This document shows, one piece after another, positions 1 through 12,682 of a stretch of 64,000 bases of DNA (its first letter is position 1; every line of letters starts with the position of its first letter). The stretch spans positions 16,046,001 through 16,110,000 of the forward strand of contig NW_026974140.1 in assembly GCF_037042905.1 (NCBI RefSeq). Reading direction: 5' to 3'. A program made the position numbers and the translations under genes. Below the pieces are notes generated by a model, which did no database searches, had not been told where the DNA came from, and saw only the letters and a program-made list of their open reading frames with translations. Origin of the DNA: Lytechinus pictus. Its lineage: Eukaryota; Echinodermata; Echinoidea; Temnopleuroida; Toxopneustidae.

Positions 1-264
1 TAACAAATAACGCAGTTATTGAATTATAGAAATGCACATTATTCCAGTGAAACAGTTCTAGGCATGTCTTTATGAATATTCATGAGGTGGGCTGATGATG
101 TCATATCTCCACTTGTTCTTTTGTATTTATTATATGAAATTAGGTTTATTTATTCAAAAAAATTCTACCAAGAACTAAAACAATTGGATTGACAACTGAT
201 TAGGTGCATTAGTTATTTATTGCCGCAACTTATTTCATCATAATTGAAACACATCATTTACACA
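1..264. mobile_element. Left half of TTAA palindromic MITE (family shared with 62818-63410)
   Basis: Matches the left part of the intact copy at 62818-63410 (AAATAACAAAGTTATTGAATT..., TGAATATTCAT.AGGTGGGCTGAT). The right half resumes at 4141. The window edge cuts off the first terminal repeat. Confidence 0.8.
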
Positions 265-799
265 CATGGGTGTCGATCACGGGGGGGGGGGGGATGGGGG
301 GATATATCCCCCCCCCCAATATTTCAAGTGGGGGGATGGCCTGTATTATCATCCCCCCAATAATTAAGGGTAGAAAAATTATAATAATGATGATGAAAAA
401 ATGAAAAGTTTGATCATGATGATTAAAGTGATGATTATAGTATGCCATCAATCAGTTTGTTTCCCTCGCAATTTGTGTATATTGTTATTAAATGAAAACA
501 TTCTTTTTCAGGACTATTAAACAGATGGGTGGAAGTTCAAGATGAAAAAGAATGAAATGTTATGTATATGATATTTTTTAACACAAAAAGTGACATAAAA
601 GGACCACAACGAAAAACAACTTTTGTTGATAGGGTGTTCCATCCCACCAGTGGTGAATGAATTAATTTTAATAAATCAATTAATTCAAAAGGGTGGAAAA
701 ACAAACGGGAGTAAAAGGGTGGCAAGATAAATCGTCTAAGGAATGACCATATAGCTATTAGAGTAATAGCCCCACCAATGAAAATATTTGGGGGGAACA

Positions 800-1135
800 C
801 AGTGGCGTACCTAGGATTTTCCACAGGGGGGGGGCAAAAAAAAAGGTCTTCGATCACAAATAAAGGATTTCGTAACAGAAAAAAAAATTGACCAAAAAAA
901 AAGGTCTTCAATCACAAATAAAGGATTTTGTACCAGAAAATTTTTTTACAAGCAAAAAAAAAAAGGCTTCAAGCTCGTCAGGGGGGCAATAAAGGTCTTC
1001 AAGCTCGTCAGGGGGGGGGGGCAAAAAAGGTATTTCAAGCTCGTCAGGGGGGCAGGAATATGTCCTTTGCATGGGTTGTGGCTCGTCAGGGGGGGCAGAA
1101 TGCCCCCTCTGCCCCCCCCCGTAGGTACGCTAGTG
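800..1135. mobile_element. Small hAT-like MITE, TSD GGGGAACA
   Basis: Ends CAGTGGCGTACCTAGG and (reverse complement) CACTAGCGTACCTACG, flanked by GGGGAACA at 792-799 and 1136-1143. Inside are tandem units of CTTCAAGCTCGTCAGGGGG (about 960-1100). It lies inside 265-4140. Confidence 0.8.
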
Positions 1136-1798
1136 GGGGAACATATCGTTTTGCCCCCCTCCCAATAATTTCGCATGTGCAACTAAAAATAAAATAAGAT
1201 TGTAATGCTACACTGAAACCAGCAAGCGAGATTAAGATACCAACTCGATTTTGATCTAAAATCGTGCTCAAAATGTCTGCTTTTCAGATCGGAATATAAA
1301 ATTTTTCAGCTCGCGCTTCGCGCTCGCATCATTTCTATACCAAAACCCCATACTTTTCATGATTAAATAGGTGAATAGAATGTCCCGTTTTCAGTTCTAT
1401 ACCTCAAAAGAACTCCCGCTTCGATTTGCAATAATCTTTGGTTGGATATATATCTTGTTCTTTATTAAAAGCGTCCATTAAATTGTCTTTTTGTCCAGAT
1501 CGAAATATTAAAATTTTCAGCTGACGCTTTGCGCTCGCATCTATTGTTCTTCTAGATACCCATCTTAATCATTGGTACCAAAAGTGCTTAGAATATCAAG
1601 CTTTCACGTCAGAATATAAAGAAATTTTAGCTCGCTCTCTAGTGAGATACATGTATCTAATGTATGCTCCTCATGAGTTACTACAAGCAAACCTAAACAG
1701 GTACATTTTTCCTGTTTTCATGTCATACTAAAAATTTTCAGCTCGCGCTTCGCGCTCGCATTGTTGGTGAGGTTGAGATATGTGTCTCTTTCTCATGA

Positions 1799-1800
<2 letters not shown>

Positions 1801-1853
<53 letters not shown>
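1801..1853. repeat. (TA)n microsatellite
   Basis: Uninterrupted AT dinucleotide run after ...TTCATATATA, inside the 265-4140 element. Confidence 0.95.
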
Positions 1854-1863
<10 letters not shown>

Positions 1864-2210
1864 GGCCTATGTGTGGGGGTGTAGGGGTGTGTGGGTGAGT
1901 TTGTTCGTTTTATATGATCGAGCGTCTTTGGAACGTTGATTCATGATTTTGCCCCCCCCCCCCAATCTGAAAAATGGATCGATGCCCCTGTGTATACATC
2001 ATGCTCAATCAACAGATCACTATGTACATGTTCCAGATAATTTTGTCATTTTTTCTTTCGTATGAGTTTCGAATAGGCTTACTTGTAACACAAATTGAAT
2101 AAAAAAATAAATTATATAAGTACAGTACACTACAACAATGAAGGAATTTCCAAGAACACCATGCATATCAATCACTCCCAAATGTCCTAACTTGTGATTT
2201 TAGTGGGGGT

Positions 2211-4058
2211 TGTTACAACCGATAATGTCGCAGCAACGCATAATGTCACACCAACGCATAATGTCGCAGATTGCGACATTGTGCCAAAAGCGTCCAACGC
2301 ATAATGTCGCAGTCAACGCATAATGTCGTAGCTTTTCTACTAACGCATAACGTCGCAAGTCTTAACGCATAATGTCGCAGCGGTATTCGCTTCAGCACTC
2401 GAGTTAAATATAAGACATAAATATTTTTTCACTGATTATTTGTGCAAGCACTGTCATCTGAACGTTTTTTAAGAGCGTGTTTGGTGGGGCAGGTGTGGAT
2501 GCAGGGGAGGGGGTCAGTATCGAAATCATTGTCAGGAGAAGGGGGTGGACTTTGAAAAATTTTAATGTGTGGACTATAATAGTGAAACGCAAGTATACGC
2601 ATACCACCAATCATCTGTGCATATCGCTATACATGCAATTTAACTTATTTTACAAGAGAGTAAAGTCATCTAACTGAAAATTAAATCTAACTTTAATTAC
2701 ATTTCAATGTTGTTTTTGACATTTTAATAAAGAAATTATATTTTGCATTGTTAGTTACTCGGAATGTGCGATCAATATTTAACAAATTTAGCGCGCGATT
2801 CTCGCTCGCATATCTTATACTGCCAAAAACTGCTCAGAATGTTCATTGCTTTGGTCTAAATGCATCAAATATAAAAAAAGTTGAGCTCGCGCTTCGCGCT
2901 CACATTATCTATTTAGGCAATGTGAGATAGCCTATCTTGTTTGTAAGAATAAAGCTAATTAAGTGTACTTAAGACTTCAGTCTTTAGTTGGGACTACTCT
3001 CTCGATCTATAAACCAACAGCAAGAAATGGCTTGCGGTGGACGATCGGGAAAACATGAATGAAAGCATTCTGCGCCTCACCCCCTTTTGGCGAAATCCCG
3101 CTGTATATATATATATACTGTATTAGAAACACGTATGTATGCGTGCTCTGCCCCTGGACTCCAGCAGGGACCCACTAGTTGGATCCAGCGCCCTAGTCAC
3201 TAAGCTCGCGCTTCACACTCCATTTTGTGAAACATGCTAAATAAATTTTGTCCCCCCCCCTCTTTTCCTTTGCCACCCACCAGTTTTAAGATCATGGTGC
3301 CGCCACTGCTCGGGGGCTCTTGCTATTTAAAAGAGAAACGAAAATAGGTTTTCAATGCATGTAAAACATTGTAATGCCCGGTTTTTTTTAAAGAAATACA
3401 TACGCATATTTTATTCTGTGAGGAGGAGTGTCAAAGACGAATCTTAAGTGATATTTAATGATTTCGTGCACATTTTATTAAATTTTGTGAAACTCTTCAG
3501 TAAGAAAGAAAGGTTTTCACTTTTTCCGGGGATGGGCATTAATTCTGCCCCTCACGCTACTTACCAACGCGTTTTTAATTTATCACGTGCTCCCCTCTCC
3601 CCCGGAGGAAATTGGTATAGGACCTATCGCTTATAAAATTATTGTCATACGGTACATTCCGAGTTACAATACGAAATATAATTTCTTTCTAAAATGTCAT
3701 GAACAACGATAAAATATTAATTCTTTAAAAAGTGACCACTTTTCATCATAATGAATTCAATAATGCCCCCCCCCCCTGTTTTCGCGCCTGTCCCACGAAA
3801 CACACTTACTAAAATGTTCAAATGACAGAGCTTGAACAAATTACTGAGTGAAAACATATCTTATATCGAATCCTGAATAAAATACCGATGCGACACTATG
3901 CGTTAAGACTTGCGACGTTATGCGTTAGTAATTTAAGCTACGACATTATGCGTTGACTGTGACATTATGCCAAAATCATCCAACGCGTAATGTCACAATC
4001 AACGCATAATGTCGCAATTGCGACATTATGCGTCGCTGCGACATTATCGGTTGTAACA
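2211..4058. mobile_element. Foldback element with AACGCATAATGTCGCA subterminal repeats, 5-bp TSD
   Basis: Inverted ends begin TGTTACAACCGATAATGTCG and are flanked by GGGGT at 2206-2210 and 4059-4063. Each end carries a short array of AACGCATAATGTCGCA units (2220-2390; inverted at 3890-4045). The middle is non-coding and contains GCTCGCG-type repeats. Superfamily not recognised; a 5-bp TSD argues against hAT. Confidence 0.75.
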
Positions 4059-4140
4059 GGGGTAATGTTGAAAGATCCCCATCCACAAGAACTTTTGTGT
4101 CATCATCCCCCCCAACCAAGAATACTGATCGACACCCATG

Positions 4141-4390
4141 TTTACACATGTACTAAAAAATGAAACATTTATGTACTATTATTAGAGAAAGGAAAGTGGG
4201 GATGTGACATCATCAGTCCACCTAATGACTATTCATGACGATGTGCATATAACTGTTTTCACAAAATATTGATAAACTTTAAAAGTCAATAACTTTGTTA
4301 TTTGTTATCCGATTTAGGTGAAATTTTCAGCATTTTGCTTTATGAATTTTACTCTATTCATTTAGATATAAATATTTTCACCCCGCACCA
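4141..4390. mobile_element. Right half of the same interrupted MITE
   Basis: Continues the sequence broken at 264 after the 8-bp duplication, and ends with the terminal repeat ...CACCCCGCACCATCCCTTT seen at 63390-63412. The closing TTAA is mutated to TTGA. Confidence 0.8.
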
Positions 4391-5070
4391 TCCCTTTGAA
4401 AAATAAGTAAGTGTTGGATAGAATAATTATTGTAGAAATGCAAAATAATAAAAACTTAAGTCTACCGAAAATTAAAGAAAAAATGAAGGAGGATAATCTA
4501 ACAAATTACAAGGAATAAAAGGCCTACAACAAACAATAAAAATTACAGGCTTTTTTACTGATACCGGGTAGGTTAGCGTTGAACATAAACCGGGAGAGCA
4601 TTCCAAAGCCTATAGGAATGTTTGAATATGTGCTGCGATGACACTCTTGGGGAGGGGGCATCGGGCATTCTGACAAGCTGTGGTGAACTTGGTGAAGGAA
4701 CGGCATGCAATTAAGAGCAAAAAATAATGTTGACCCTAAAACCGGCCTTGAAAGTACACAAAAAACTACTTTTGACATAATATTCAGAAAATACCATCAT
4801 GAAAAATAATTTCAACCCTTTTCTTCTCTTAATTTTCTTCCCCAGTATGAGTTTTTTTTTCGTTCATTCCTTTGAAACTTATTTTGTAGGCCCAGAGCCA
4901 AATGAAGTGAAATGAAATGAAATGGTGTGCACTTAATTGATACACTTTTAGGTTTATGTGTTTTTAATCGCCTAATTCCTTGAATATAACAATAATTTAT
5001 AGGCCTTTACACGATGAAAAACTGAAGGCAACTATCCAGGTGGGCGCCAAAAATCAAAGAAAAAAATGGG
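4391..5070. other. Non-coding interval, no gene seen
   Basis: AT-rich sequence. A (GAAAT)n tract near 4897-4925 resembles the tail of the non-LTR element at 8000-8020 and may mark an old retrotransposon end. No convincing reading frame on either strand. Confidence 0.5.
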
Positions 5071-5615
5071 GTCACTGACAGTTGGTCTAATATCACTTGG
5101 TCTGATCATCAGCTGGGCTAACAACATTTGGGCTAAACCCACTTAGTCCAATTCTCTTTTGTTCTAATGACCACTTGGTCCAATAGTCAATTAGTCTAAT
5201 GACCACTTGGTCTAATAACCAATTGGTCTAATGGCCACTTGGTCTAATAGCCAATTGGTCTAGTAATACCCAGTTGGGCTAATCGTCACTTGGTCTAATT
5301 TTCATTTGGTCTAATTGCCATTTGGTCTAATATATTTTATTGTCACTTGGTCTAATTGCATTTGGTCTTGGTGTAATACCAGTTGGTCTAATCCTCACTT
5401 GGTCCATTGTTCATTTGGTCTATATTGCAGTTGGTCTAATGTGCAGTTGGTCTAATCCTCACTTGGTTCATGATTCAGTTGGTCTAATGTGCATTTGGTC
5501 TAATATCCATTTCGGCTAATTTCCACTTGGTCTAATTTCCACTTCGGCTAATTTCCACTTGGTCTAATTTTCAGATAGTCTAACATTCATTTTGTTTACA
5601 TGCCAATTGGTCTAA
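5071..5615 (+). repeat. TTGGTCTAAT minisatellite array, left arm
   Basis: About 27 degenerate units of roughly 17-20 bases around the core CACTTGGTCTAAT / CAGTTGGTCTAAT. The same unit recurs inverted at 12058-12480, so the two arrays look like subterminal inverted arrays of one large (about 7.4 kb) element. Confidence 0.9.
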
Positions 5616-6211
5616 TTTGTAAAGTTTAGTGACTTGTTTTCGATTTTATGGTCAAATTTTTAAAGTTACTTTCCTCGCGCCGGCTTCGAATCTTCACACG
5701 TGCGCCCCGATATTGGAGTACAGTTAGAGTGACGTATATTTCCATCCCCAAACTTTGAAAACTGGGGATTTTGAAAAGCCTGTGGGGATGAAACAAACTT
5801 TTTTTTTGGTCTGTTTCAGGAGATTTTTAAGGTTTTAGTGAAAAACAATAAAATCTGCTATTATCAAACTATATCTAACTGGTCTGTTATTTGCCTCCAA
5901 ACTCTAACTATTGAAATAACTATACAAAATATTCATAACAAAATTACATGAACTAATGGCTTTGTAACTTTTGGAATCCCACAAACTGCATCCCGGGATA
6001 ACTATTGCTTATTTTCCATCAATTTCAAGTATCGTCCGTAATGGTGCATAACATTTATTTAAAATAGGCATAAACATGTTTACCGGATATGTATCCGCAC
6101 AATTAATTACATTATATTTTTGTTCCTTCGTAATAATGTTATTCTGATGAAACTCCGCCATTCGACCATTAAAAGATATAAGGTCCCAACTTATTGTTCT
6201 GTACATGTGCA
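5616..6211. other. Non-coding interval, no gene seen
   Basis: Sequence between the left minisatellite and the truncated retrotransposon. No supported gene or repeat structure. Confidence 0.5.
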
Positions 6212-8020
6212 TGTGCCAAAGTAGTCCCGATTCATAAAAAAGATGATCCTACTCAAGTTACAAATTATCGGCCTATTTCTCTTTTACCATGCATATCAAA
6301 AATATTAGAAAGAATTGTTTACAAAAGATTGGATTCCTTTTTGTCATTTAATAAGATTATTACACCAGCCCAGTTTGGATTTAGAAAAAATTTCTCTACC
6401 GATTTCGCAATAACCAAATTGCTGGACAAAGTTGTAAACTCACTTTCAGAAAAAAATCACACAATTGCTTTATTTATGGACCTAAGTAAAGCTTTCGATA
6501 TCATTGACCATGGTATTTTACTTCATAAGTTGTATAATTACGGGATAAGGGGCATTGCTTGGTCATGGATTAAGAGTTATCTTTCCAATAGGCAACAATA
6601 CGTTTTTATCAATGATGTTAAATCTCCTTTATCGTTTATCAATTGCGGCGTCCCGCAGGGTTCTATTCTGGGACCTTTGTTATTTTTAATATACATTAAT
6701 GATATAGTAAATTCATCTTCCATTCTTTCTTTCATCTTATTCGCCGATGATACTAATATTTTGTTATCTCACAAGAACTTACCAGAATTAATAAATATAA
6801 TGAATTTAGAATTAAATAAAGTTTCATCATGGTTTAAATGTAATAAGTTATCTCTTAACATAAGTAAAACTCATATTATGCATTTTCAATCATCTCATAG
6901 AAATGAAAATTTTATACAAGATATAAAAATTGATAATGTGCCTTTAGATAAAAAAGAATACGTAAAATTTCTTGGTATAACAATAGACAATCATTTATCA
7001 TGGACTCCGCACATAAGCAACGTGTCTTCCTCTGTAGCTAAAGGAATTGGAATACTATGTAGACTAAAACAAATCTTACCAGAGAAATCTCTTGTTATGA
7101 TATATAATACATTGATTTTACCATATATTCACTACTGTAACCTCATTTGGGGGAATAGCTGCAAAACAAGGCTTAATCATATACTTTTATTGCAAAAGAA
7201 AGCGGTTAGAATGTGTTCCAAATCTGCATATCTTTCACATACAGACCCTCTTTTTTATCGTCTGAAAATATTTAAGATAAATGATATTAATACTTTACAA
7301 ATAGCACTGTTTATGTATAGATATAATTACGACATGCTTCCTCCGGTATTCACGGATTTATTTTCATATAATAACAATTTACACTCATATCCAACAAGAA
7401 CATGCAATAATATTCACTTAAACAATCCCAGGACACTATTTGCACATAAAACACTAAGACATCATGGACCTGATATTTGGAATGCATTGCCAGATTCACT
7501 CAAGCTGACAAGATCATTTTATTCCTTTAAACGAACTATAAAAGAAATGCAATTAAACCAATACCTAACAAATTAAAAAAAGAAAATCATTACCATTGTT
7601 ATCATTATTTTAATTAGACATTGACTTTTATCTAGAACATGTATAAATTAAAATCAAACAACAAAACGTGTTATTTTCTAAAATTCCATGCTAAGGACCA
7701 AGCATCTCCCTCCCCCCCCCCCCAGTCCCTCATGCACCTGCACGTTTAAATGACAATAGATATTAATTATTTTGGCTATATTCCAGGGTTGTTACGTTTT
7801 CAAGCTTTGCTTTTGTGACGACCCTTGCAACCATCCTATTTTTTATTGTGAAACAGAAAATACCACTTAATGATTTTCATTTATGTAAGATATATTTGAT
7901 GATTTATATACAAAACTATTGTTCATTATCTTGATGTCAAGTTTCAGATATGTATTTTCTTGTCCAGAATTTTGTTATGAAAAATGTTGCAAAAACCAAT
8001 AAATGAAATGAAATGAAATG
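6212..8020 (+). mobile_element. 5'-truncated non-LTR retrotransposon (CR1/Jockey-like), RT domain intact
   Basis: An uninterrupted frame (stop at 7574-7576, about 450 codons with homology from the AKVVPIHKKDD block) encodes reverse transcriptase. It shows NYRPISLL, the QFGFRK motif, LFMDLSKAFD (first catalytic Asp), GVPQGSILGPLLF and FADD (residues 183-186 counting from 6194), then the C-terminal LLQKKAVR and WNALPDSLK..S..FK blocks typical of this clade. No endonuclease precedes it, so the insertion is 5' truncated near 6212. The 3' untranslated part ends with AATAAA and an (AAATG)n tail near 8000-8020. An open RT frame suggests a fairly young insertion. It lies between two inverted minisatellite arrays. 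Confidence 0.9.
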
Positions 8021-8437
8021 TGGTGAAGTAATGACTATGACTTTATGAGTATGATGCAGTTTACATCGTCATCTATATACACAACAAAAAAGCAAGTCCC
8101 CCCTAAATCAAATTGCTGTAACTTTTGAACATAATTATTTTTAAATATGATATTTCGTGGTTGGTTTTCTACACTTATTAAGCAACTCCTGGGGGAAAAT
8201 GAGATTGATCGGTTGAGTCATGCATGAGTAATTAAAGATTAAATTAGAAATGACCATTTTTGAAAGTCACAAGAGTCGTTTTTCAGATTGTGCAAATACC
8301 TGAACATGAATACAGAGTTGGGCAAAAGTTGTTTTTAGGTGAATTTTATGGTGTTAAATACCGTTTTAATATCCATCATTTAGCTACTCCACAAGTTTGA
8401 TATCGTATGTTTATGGTTGAGTGAGCACAATGTATTG

Positions 8438-8604
8438 CAGGGGCCGCGGAAGCGGGGGGGGGGCGGCTGAAGCCCCCCTCCCCCACTTTTTCCAAAAGCA
8501 TGTACAAAATGTAAAAATGACCATACGATTGTGATTTTTTGCATGGTCGGCCCCCCTATTTTTGGCTCAGCACCCCCACTTTGAAAACCGTTTTGCGGCC
8601 CCTG
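8438..8604. mobile_element. CAGGGGCCGCGG-ended MITE, 5-bp TSD
   Basis: Ends CAGGGGCCGCGGAA / TTTTGCGGCCCCTG with TATTG at 8433-8437 and 8605-8609. The interior is mirrored by the inverted relative at 29382-29539 (ATGACCATACGATTGTGATTTTT block). Confidence 0.75.
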
Positions 8605-10023
8605 TATTGTGACGTATCATCATAAGGGTTTATGGTAGTATCCTCTACAACTTGTTAGATCATGTTACGATTTGAAAATGTTGGTGGCTCCCCCGATTAT
8701 AGGCCCCTCCCCATTTCAAAATTCTGGATCCACAACTGATTTGTCCATAAATTAAACTGATCCTGAGAAATTGTTAGGAAAAGAAGACATTTATGTAGTA
8801 TAAAGAGTATTCATTCCTAAGTTTTCGAATGTGCTCGCTCAACCATGAAAATGTTAAAAGTTCGGAAAGTGTGTGGTGATAGAAATGATGGATGATAAAA
8901 ACAACAGCAATTAAAGTCACATTTGAAACCGAATTTGCCCCCAATATTCAATTCATTACCCTTTAAAGTGAGTCTGTGGCATTGAAAATACCCCTTTTCC
9001 CACTTTGATGCATTCTCACTCATCCATGAATAAACAAATCGATTTCATTTTTGCACAGAATTCTGCCCATAGGTTGATAAACATTACTGCCAAATGACAT
9101 TGCTAAAGACAGCCTTGAAAAAAAGTTCCACCATATTGAATAAGGGATTACTTATTCTTAAACATATGCACCCATAATGTACATATTGTCTATGAGAGAG
9201 AAAGTCAAAATTTTAACAAATGTGAAATGAGGGTTTGTTTCATGAACGGTTTTTGTTACTTCTGCCAACAGTTATTTCATGAAACTTCGCACATGGCTTC
9301 AGAGTAACACTATCCAAAAGGCGCGCACACCAAAATAACCATTCGATACGGCACAGAGTGGGGCCAAGGTATTGAACTTTCTTCTCATTTGCATAATTTA
9401 CGAATATTGTGTGCTCACTGACGCATGAAACATCGGAATTTTCATAAAAAATCAAATCAAATGAACTATGCAAGGTTTGTGGCAGATATCCATAGTTACA
9501 AATTGCATTTTTTTCAATAACGTAAAAAAGAGCTAATCACATTCCACATGTTCATTCAAGCGTGAATGTTTAATTAAACGCCTTTGAGTCATTGAAACAT
9601 GTTAATTGGTCATGAACATAAAGCAAAAGTTGAGAAAAGATCATTTTCAGTTACCAAAATGAAACAATACTTGCCTATGATATTTGTAAATCGTATTTTT
9701 TTGTTTTCAATAAATGTTCATTGAACCGTGAAACGATGAATATTGTTGAAGATACTCTTCCCAAAAATAACTGTCATCATATTCGATCATTAAATTTTTA
9801 ATCGATAGAAATGTGTAAAAATCCAATTATAGCAAATTTGGACTTGTGTTTATTTAACCGTGAAATTTAGCCAAAAAAGTTGTATCGTCTTTTAGAAAGT
9901 ACCTTTTACAAGCCTTCTGACTTTTTTTCATGATGAGAATGTGGAATTAGTTCCAATAAAATGGAATCAAAGTCATGATATTTGGCTTGTGACTTTTGAA
10001 AAGTGACATTTTTGCCTTCTGAC

Positions 10024-10144
10024 CAGCGGCGTAACAGGGGTCGGTGGCCAGGGGGGCAAGAGCCAACAATTTCCCGGTCATATCATGTAACAGGCAATGG
10101 CGTCATAAGGCAACAATTTTGAGGGGGCGATATGGCGTATCGGG

Positions 10145-10185
<41 letters not shown>

Positions 10186-11623
10186 GAGCGAGCGAAGCGA
10201 GCGAGCAAAATTTTTTGACATTTTTATTGCAAAAATCAAATTTTGTGATAGATTTTGACATAATGTTAAAAAGATGATATCATATTTCACCCTCCTCTCT
10301 TTCCTTTTTCCTCTCTTTTTTGTACGCCACGGTGAACAGGATTTTTGTTATGATTGTCAGCATCAGGGCGAAGCTCTATATGCTCGAGGGGGCCGAGTAT
10401 GGTGCTTCTGGCAAGAAGTAGCTTAATATAGGTCCCGAGCGAGCGAAGCGAGATGAAAAAATCACCTTTTCATGAGAATCTAACATGAAGATAGATTTTA
10501 ACGTGATATTCAGAAAAATATAATACACTTTCCTTTCTTTCCTCATTTTTTTTGTTTGGTTGTAGAACTTTTGGGGGCCATGGTCCAACTCATCCATATG
10601 GGTGGGGTCCAGGGCAGAGCCCCGGAACCTCTTGATATCAAAGCCATTTTAAACCTTACAGATGTCCTCTTATTTTAATCAAATTGCGTGTAGGCCTATA
10701 TTTATATAGCTTTAACACAACACATAAATTCAATGCAGTTGTATATCGTAATCATCCAAATATTTTGAGGGGCACACCTAGCAAATGTGGGAAAATTTGT
10801 AAAAAGTCGCCAGCGAGCGAAGCGAGCCAGAAAAAAAATGGCCTGTTAAAATGAAATTCTAATTATGTGATAGATTTTTACATCATTATAGCAAATATCA
10901 TGTCATATATTTTTTTTCATTCATCTTATTTCGCTGCCTCCTTTATTTTCATTTATTTCCCCTTGGCTGTGGAACCACCCCCCGGTACGCCAGTGCTTCA
11001 ACGTAAAGCTTAATGCAGGAAGGGTCCATATAGGGACCCGTTATAGAACCCATTAAAGGTTACAGATGAAGAGCCCCCACTGCACGGGTCTTGACTCTTG
11101 GACAGAGCCTTTGGAGATTTAGCAAGTTTATGATAGACTTTCATACGACATTATGCTATATACCATCCATTTTTCTTCCCGCTCGTTATCTCAATCCTCG
11201 ACAGCCCGGTAGTGTACGTTATCTTGTCCCTATTCTTTATTTTCCAATTTAGATTTTGGCTAATTCCATTTTGCCTTTATTTCCCGCTTTTGTTTGCCTT
11301 TTTGTCATCTTTAATTTATTTCCCTGTCTTACTAATCATGCTAATGTATTATATCGGGGCGAATTGTTCTTTCTCACTTGTTTTTTTTTTCCTTCCTTTC
11401 CCCGTTATCTTTCCATTGTCCCTTTTTTTATGTTTTTTCTTAGTTTTTCTTTTCCCTTTTCCTTTCCTCTTCCCCTTTCCCCCTTTTTCTTTTCTTTCCT
11501 TTCCCTTTCCCTTTCTTCCTCCCTTTTTTTCTTTTTCCCGTTTTTTTTATTTTCCCGGTGAGCTCCGCCAGGGGGGGGCAGCTTGCCCCCCCTGCCCCCC
11601 CCCCCCCGCCTGTTACGCCACTG
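10024..11623. mobile_element. hAT-like non-autonomous element, TSD CTTCTGAC
   Basis: Ends CAGCGGCGTAACAGG and (complement) CAGTGGCGTAACAGG, with CTTCTGAC at 10016-10023 and 11624-11631. The inside carries three GCGAGCGAAGCGAGC repeats (10184, 10438, 10811), a (TA)n tract at 10149-10181 and a long pyrimidine tract at 11390-11560. No transposase. Confidence 0.85.
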
Positions 11624-12057
11624 CTTCTGACGGTGCTCACTGAAGCATGACGTAAAATATGTCCATAACATTTACTCAGAGGGTAACTTATAAAATTACC
11701 TACACGCTCATCATGCTCATGTACAAATATATTAAAAACTCTCATTGGTTCGGAAATTATTGATGTTTGTTTAAGGGGGGGGGCTTACTTTTTTTGTTGT
11801 GTATATACAGTATAATCGATATATATGCCTATACTTTATATTTGATTTGAATAATTCATTCGATGAGCAACTATCTCGTCATCGATAGTCCTTCACGGTG
11901 AGTTTTTGCACCCACCAGCCCTAGGCCCCGGCTCTACCCCTCCGGATCCTGGCGACATGTATTAACTGATGCATGGTTTTTATCCATTACCAATTTTTTA
12001 AAATTCTAGATCAAATAAATAATAATGAATGGTGTTATATTACAATAAATGGACATT

Positions 12058-12480
12058 AATTAGACCAAGTGTGAATTAGACCAAACGAAAAATAGACCAA
12101 GTGACGATTAGCCCAACTGGGCATTAGACCAATTGGCGATTAGACCAAGTGGTCATTAGACCATTTGGCTATTAGACCAAGTGGACATTAGACCAATTGG
12201 ATATTAGAGCAAGTGGTAGCGTCATTAGACCATGGACCAAGTGGAGAGACCAATTGGATATTAGACCAAGTGTGAATTAGACGAACTGGATATTAGACCA
12301 AGTGAGAATTAGCCCAACTGGTTATTAGCCCAAATGAAAATTAGACGAATTGGATATTAGACCAAGTGGGAATTAGACGAATTAGATATCAGACGAACTG
12401 GTTGTAGACGAAATAAGTTTAGACTATGTGAAGTTGGACGAACTGACAAGTAGACAAAGTGGTATTAGACCATCCGATAA
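12058..12480 (-). repeat. ATTAGACCAA minisatellite array, right arm
   Basis: Units of ATTAGACCAAGTGG / ATTAGACCAATTGG, the reverse complement of the 5071-5615 array. Spacer lengths vary and several units have changed GACC to GACG or GCCC. Confidence 0.9.
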
Positions 12481-12682
12481 TTCACCAAATGATGCTCCCA
12501 GCATAATCAGTAGACCCTAAGTGCTGAAGTGCTCGATGGGAGTGGGGTTCCTCACCCCAGAGCCCGGTGGTTGAATAGGTCTATTATTTTATATTTTACT
12601 TTATAAATTTTTAATTTAATTAAATTCAGATGGCTCGATTAACTGCAGGAGCGAATTTGCATTTACGATTTAGGTCTTAAAC

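Larger units (their letters stand above)
265..4140. mobile_element. hAT-like non-autonomous element splitting a MITE
   Basis: Perfect 15-bp terminal inverted repeats CATGGGTGTCGATCA (265-279 and 4126-4140) are flanked by an identical 8-bp duplication TTTACACA (257-264 and 4141-4148), the hAT signature. The flanks are two halves of one palindromic MITE. It contains no transposase; the inside holds a smaller hAT-like element, GCTCGCGCTTCGCG repeats, a (TA)n tract and a foldback element. Confidence 0.85.
8074..11807. mobile_element. Large TIR element with internal TTCA..TGAA repeats, interrupted by two MITEs
   Basis: Inverted ends TATATACACAACAAAAAAG (8074) and its complement (to about 11807), each followed by a CCCCC tract; a TA duplication (Tc1/mariner-like) is possible. 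The inside has about ten spaced copies of a TGTTCATT-AACC-GTGAA motif (for example 8832, 9013, 9412, 9550, 9716, 9845, 11633). No transposase frame is present. Elements at 8438-8604 and 10024-11623 inserted later. Confidence 0.6.

Noticed and set aside
5071-5615. CRISPR-like array of short repeats and spacers
   Set aside because: Units are degenerate, spacers are too short and related to each other, and the DNA is clearly animal; it is a minisatellite.
11212-11745. Hydrophobic or Arg/Lys-rich small proteins
   Set aside because: They are translations of the long pyrimidine tract in the 10024-11623 element.
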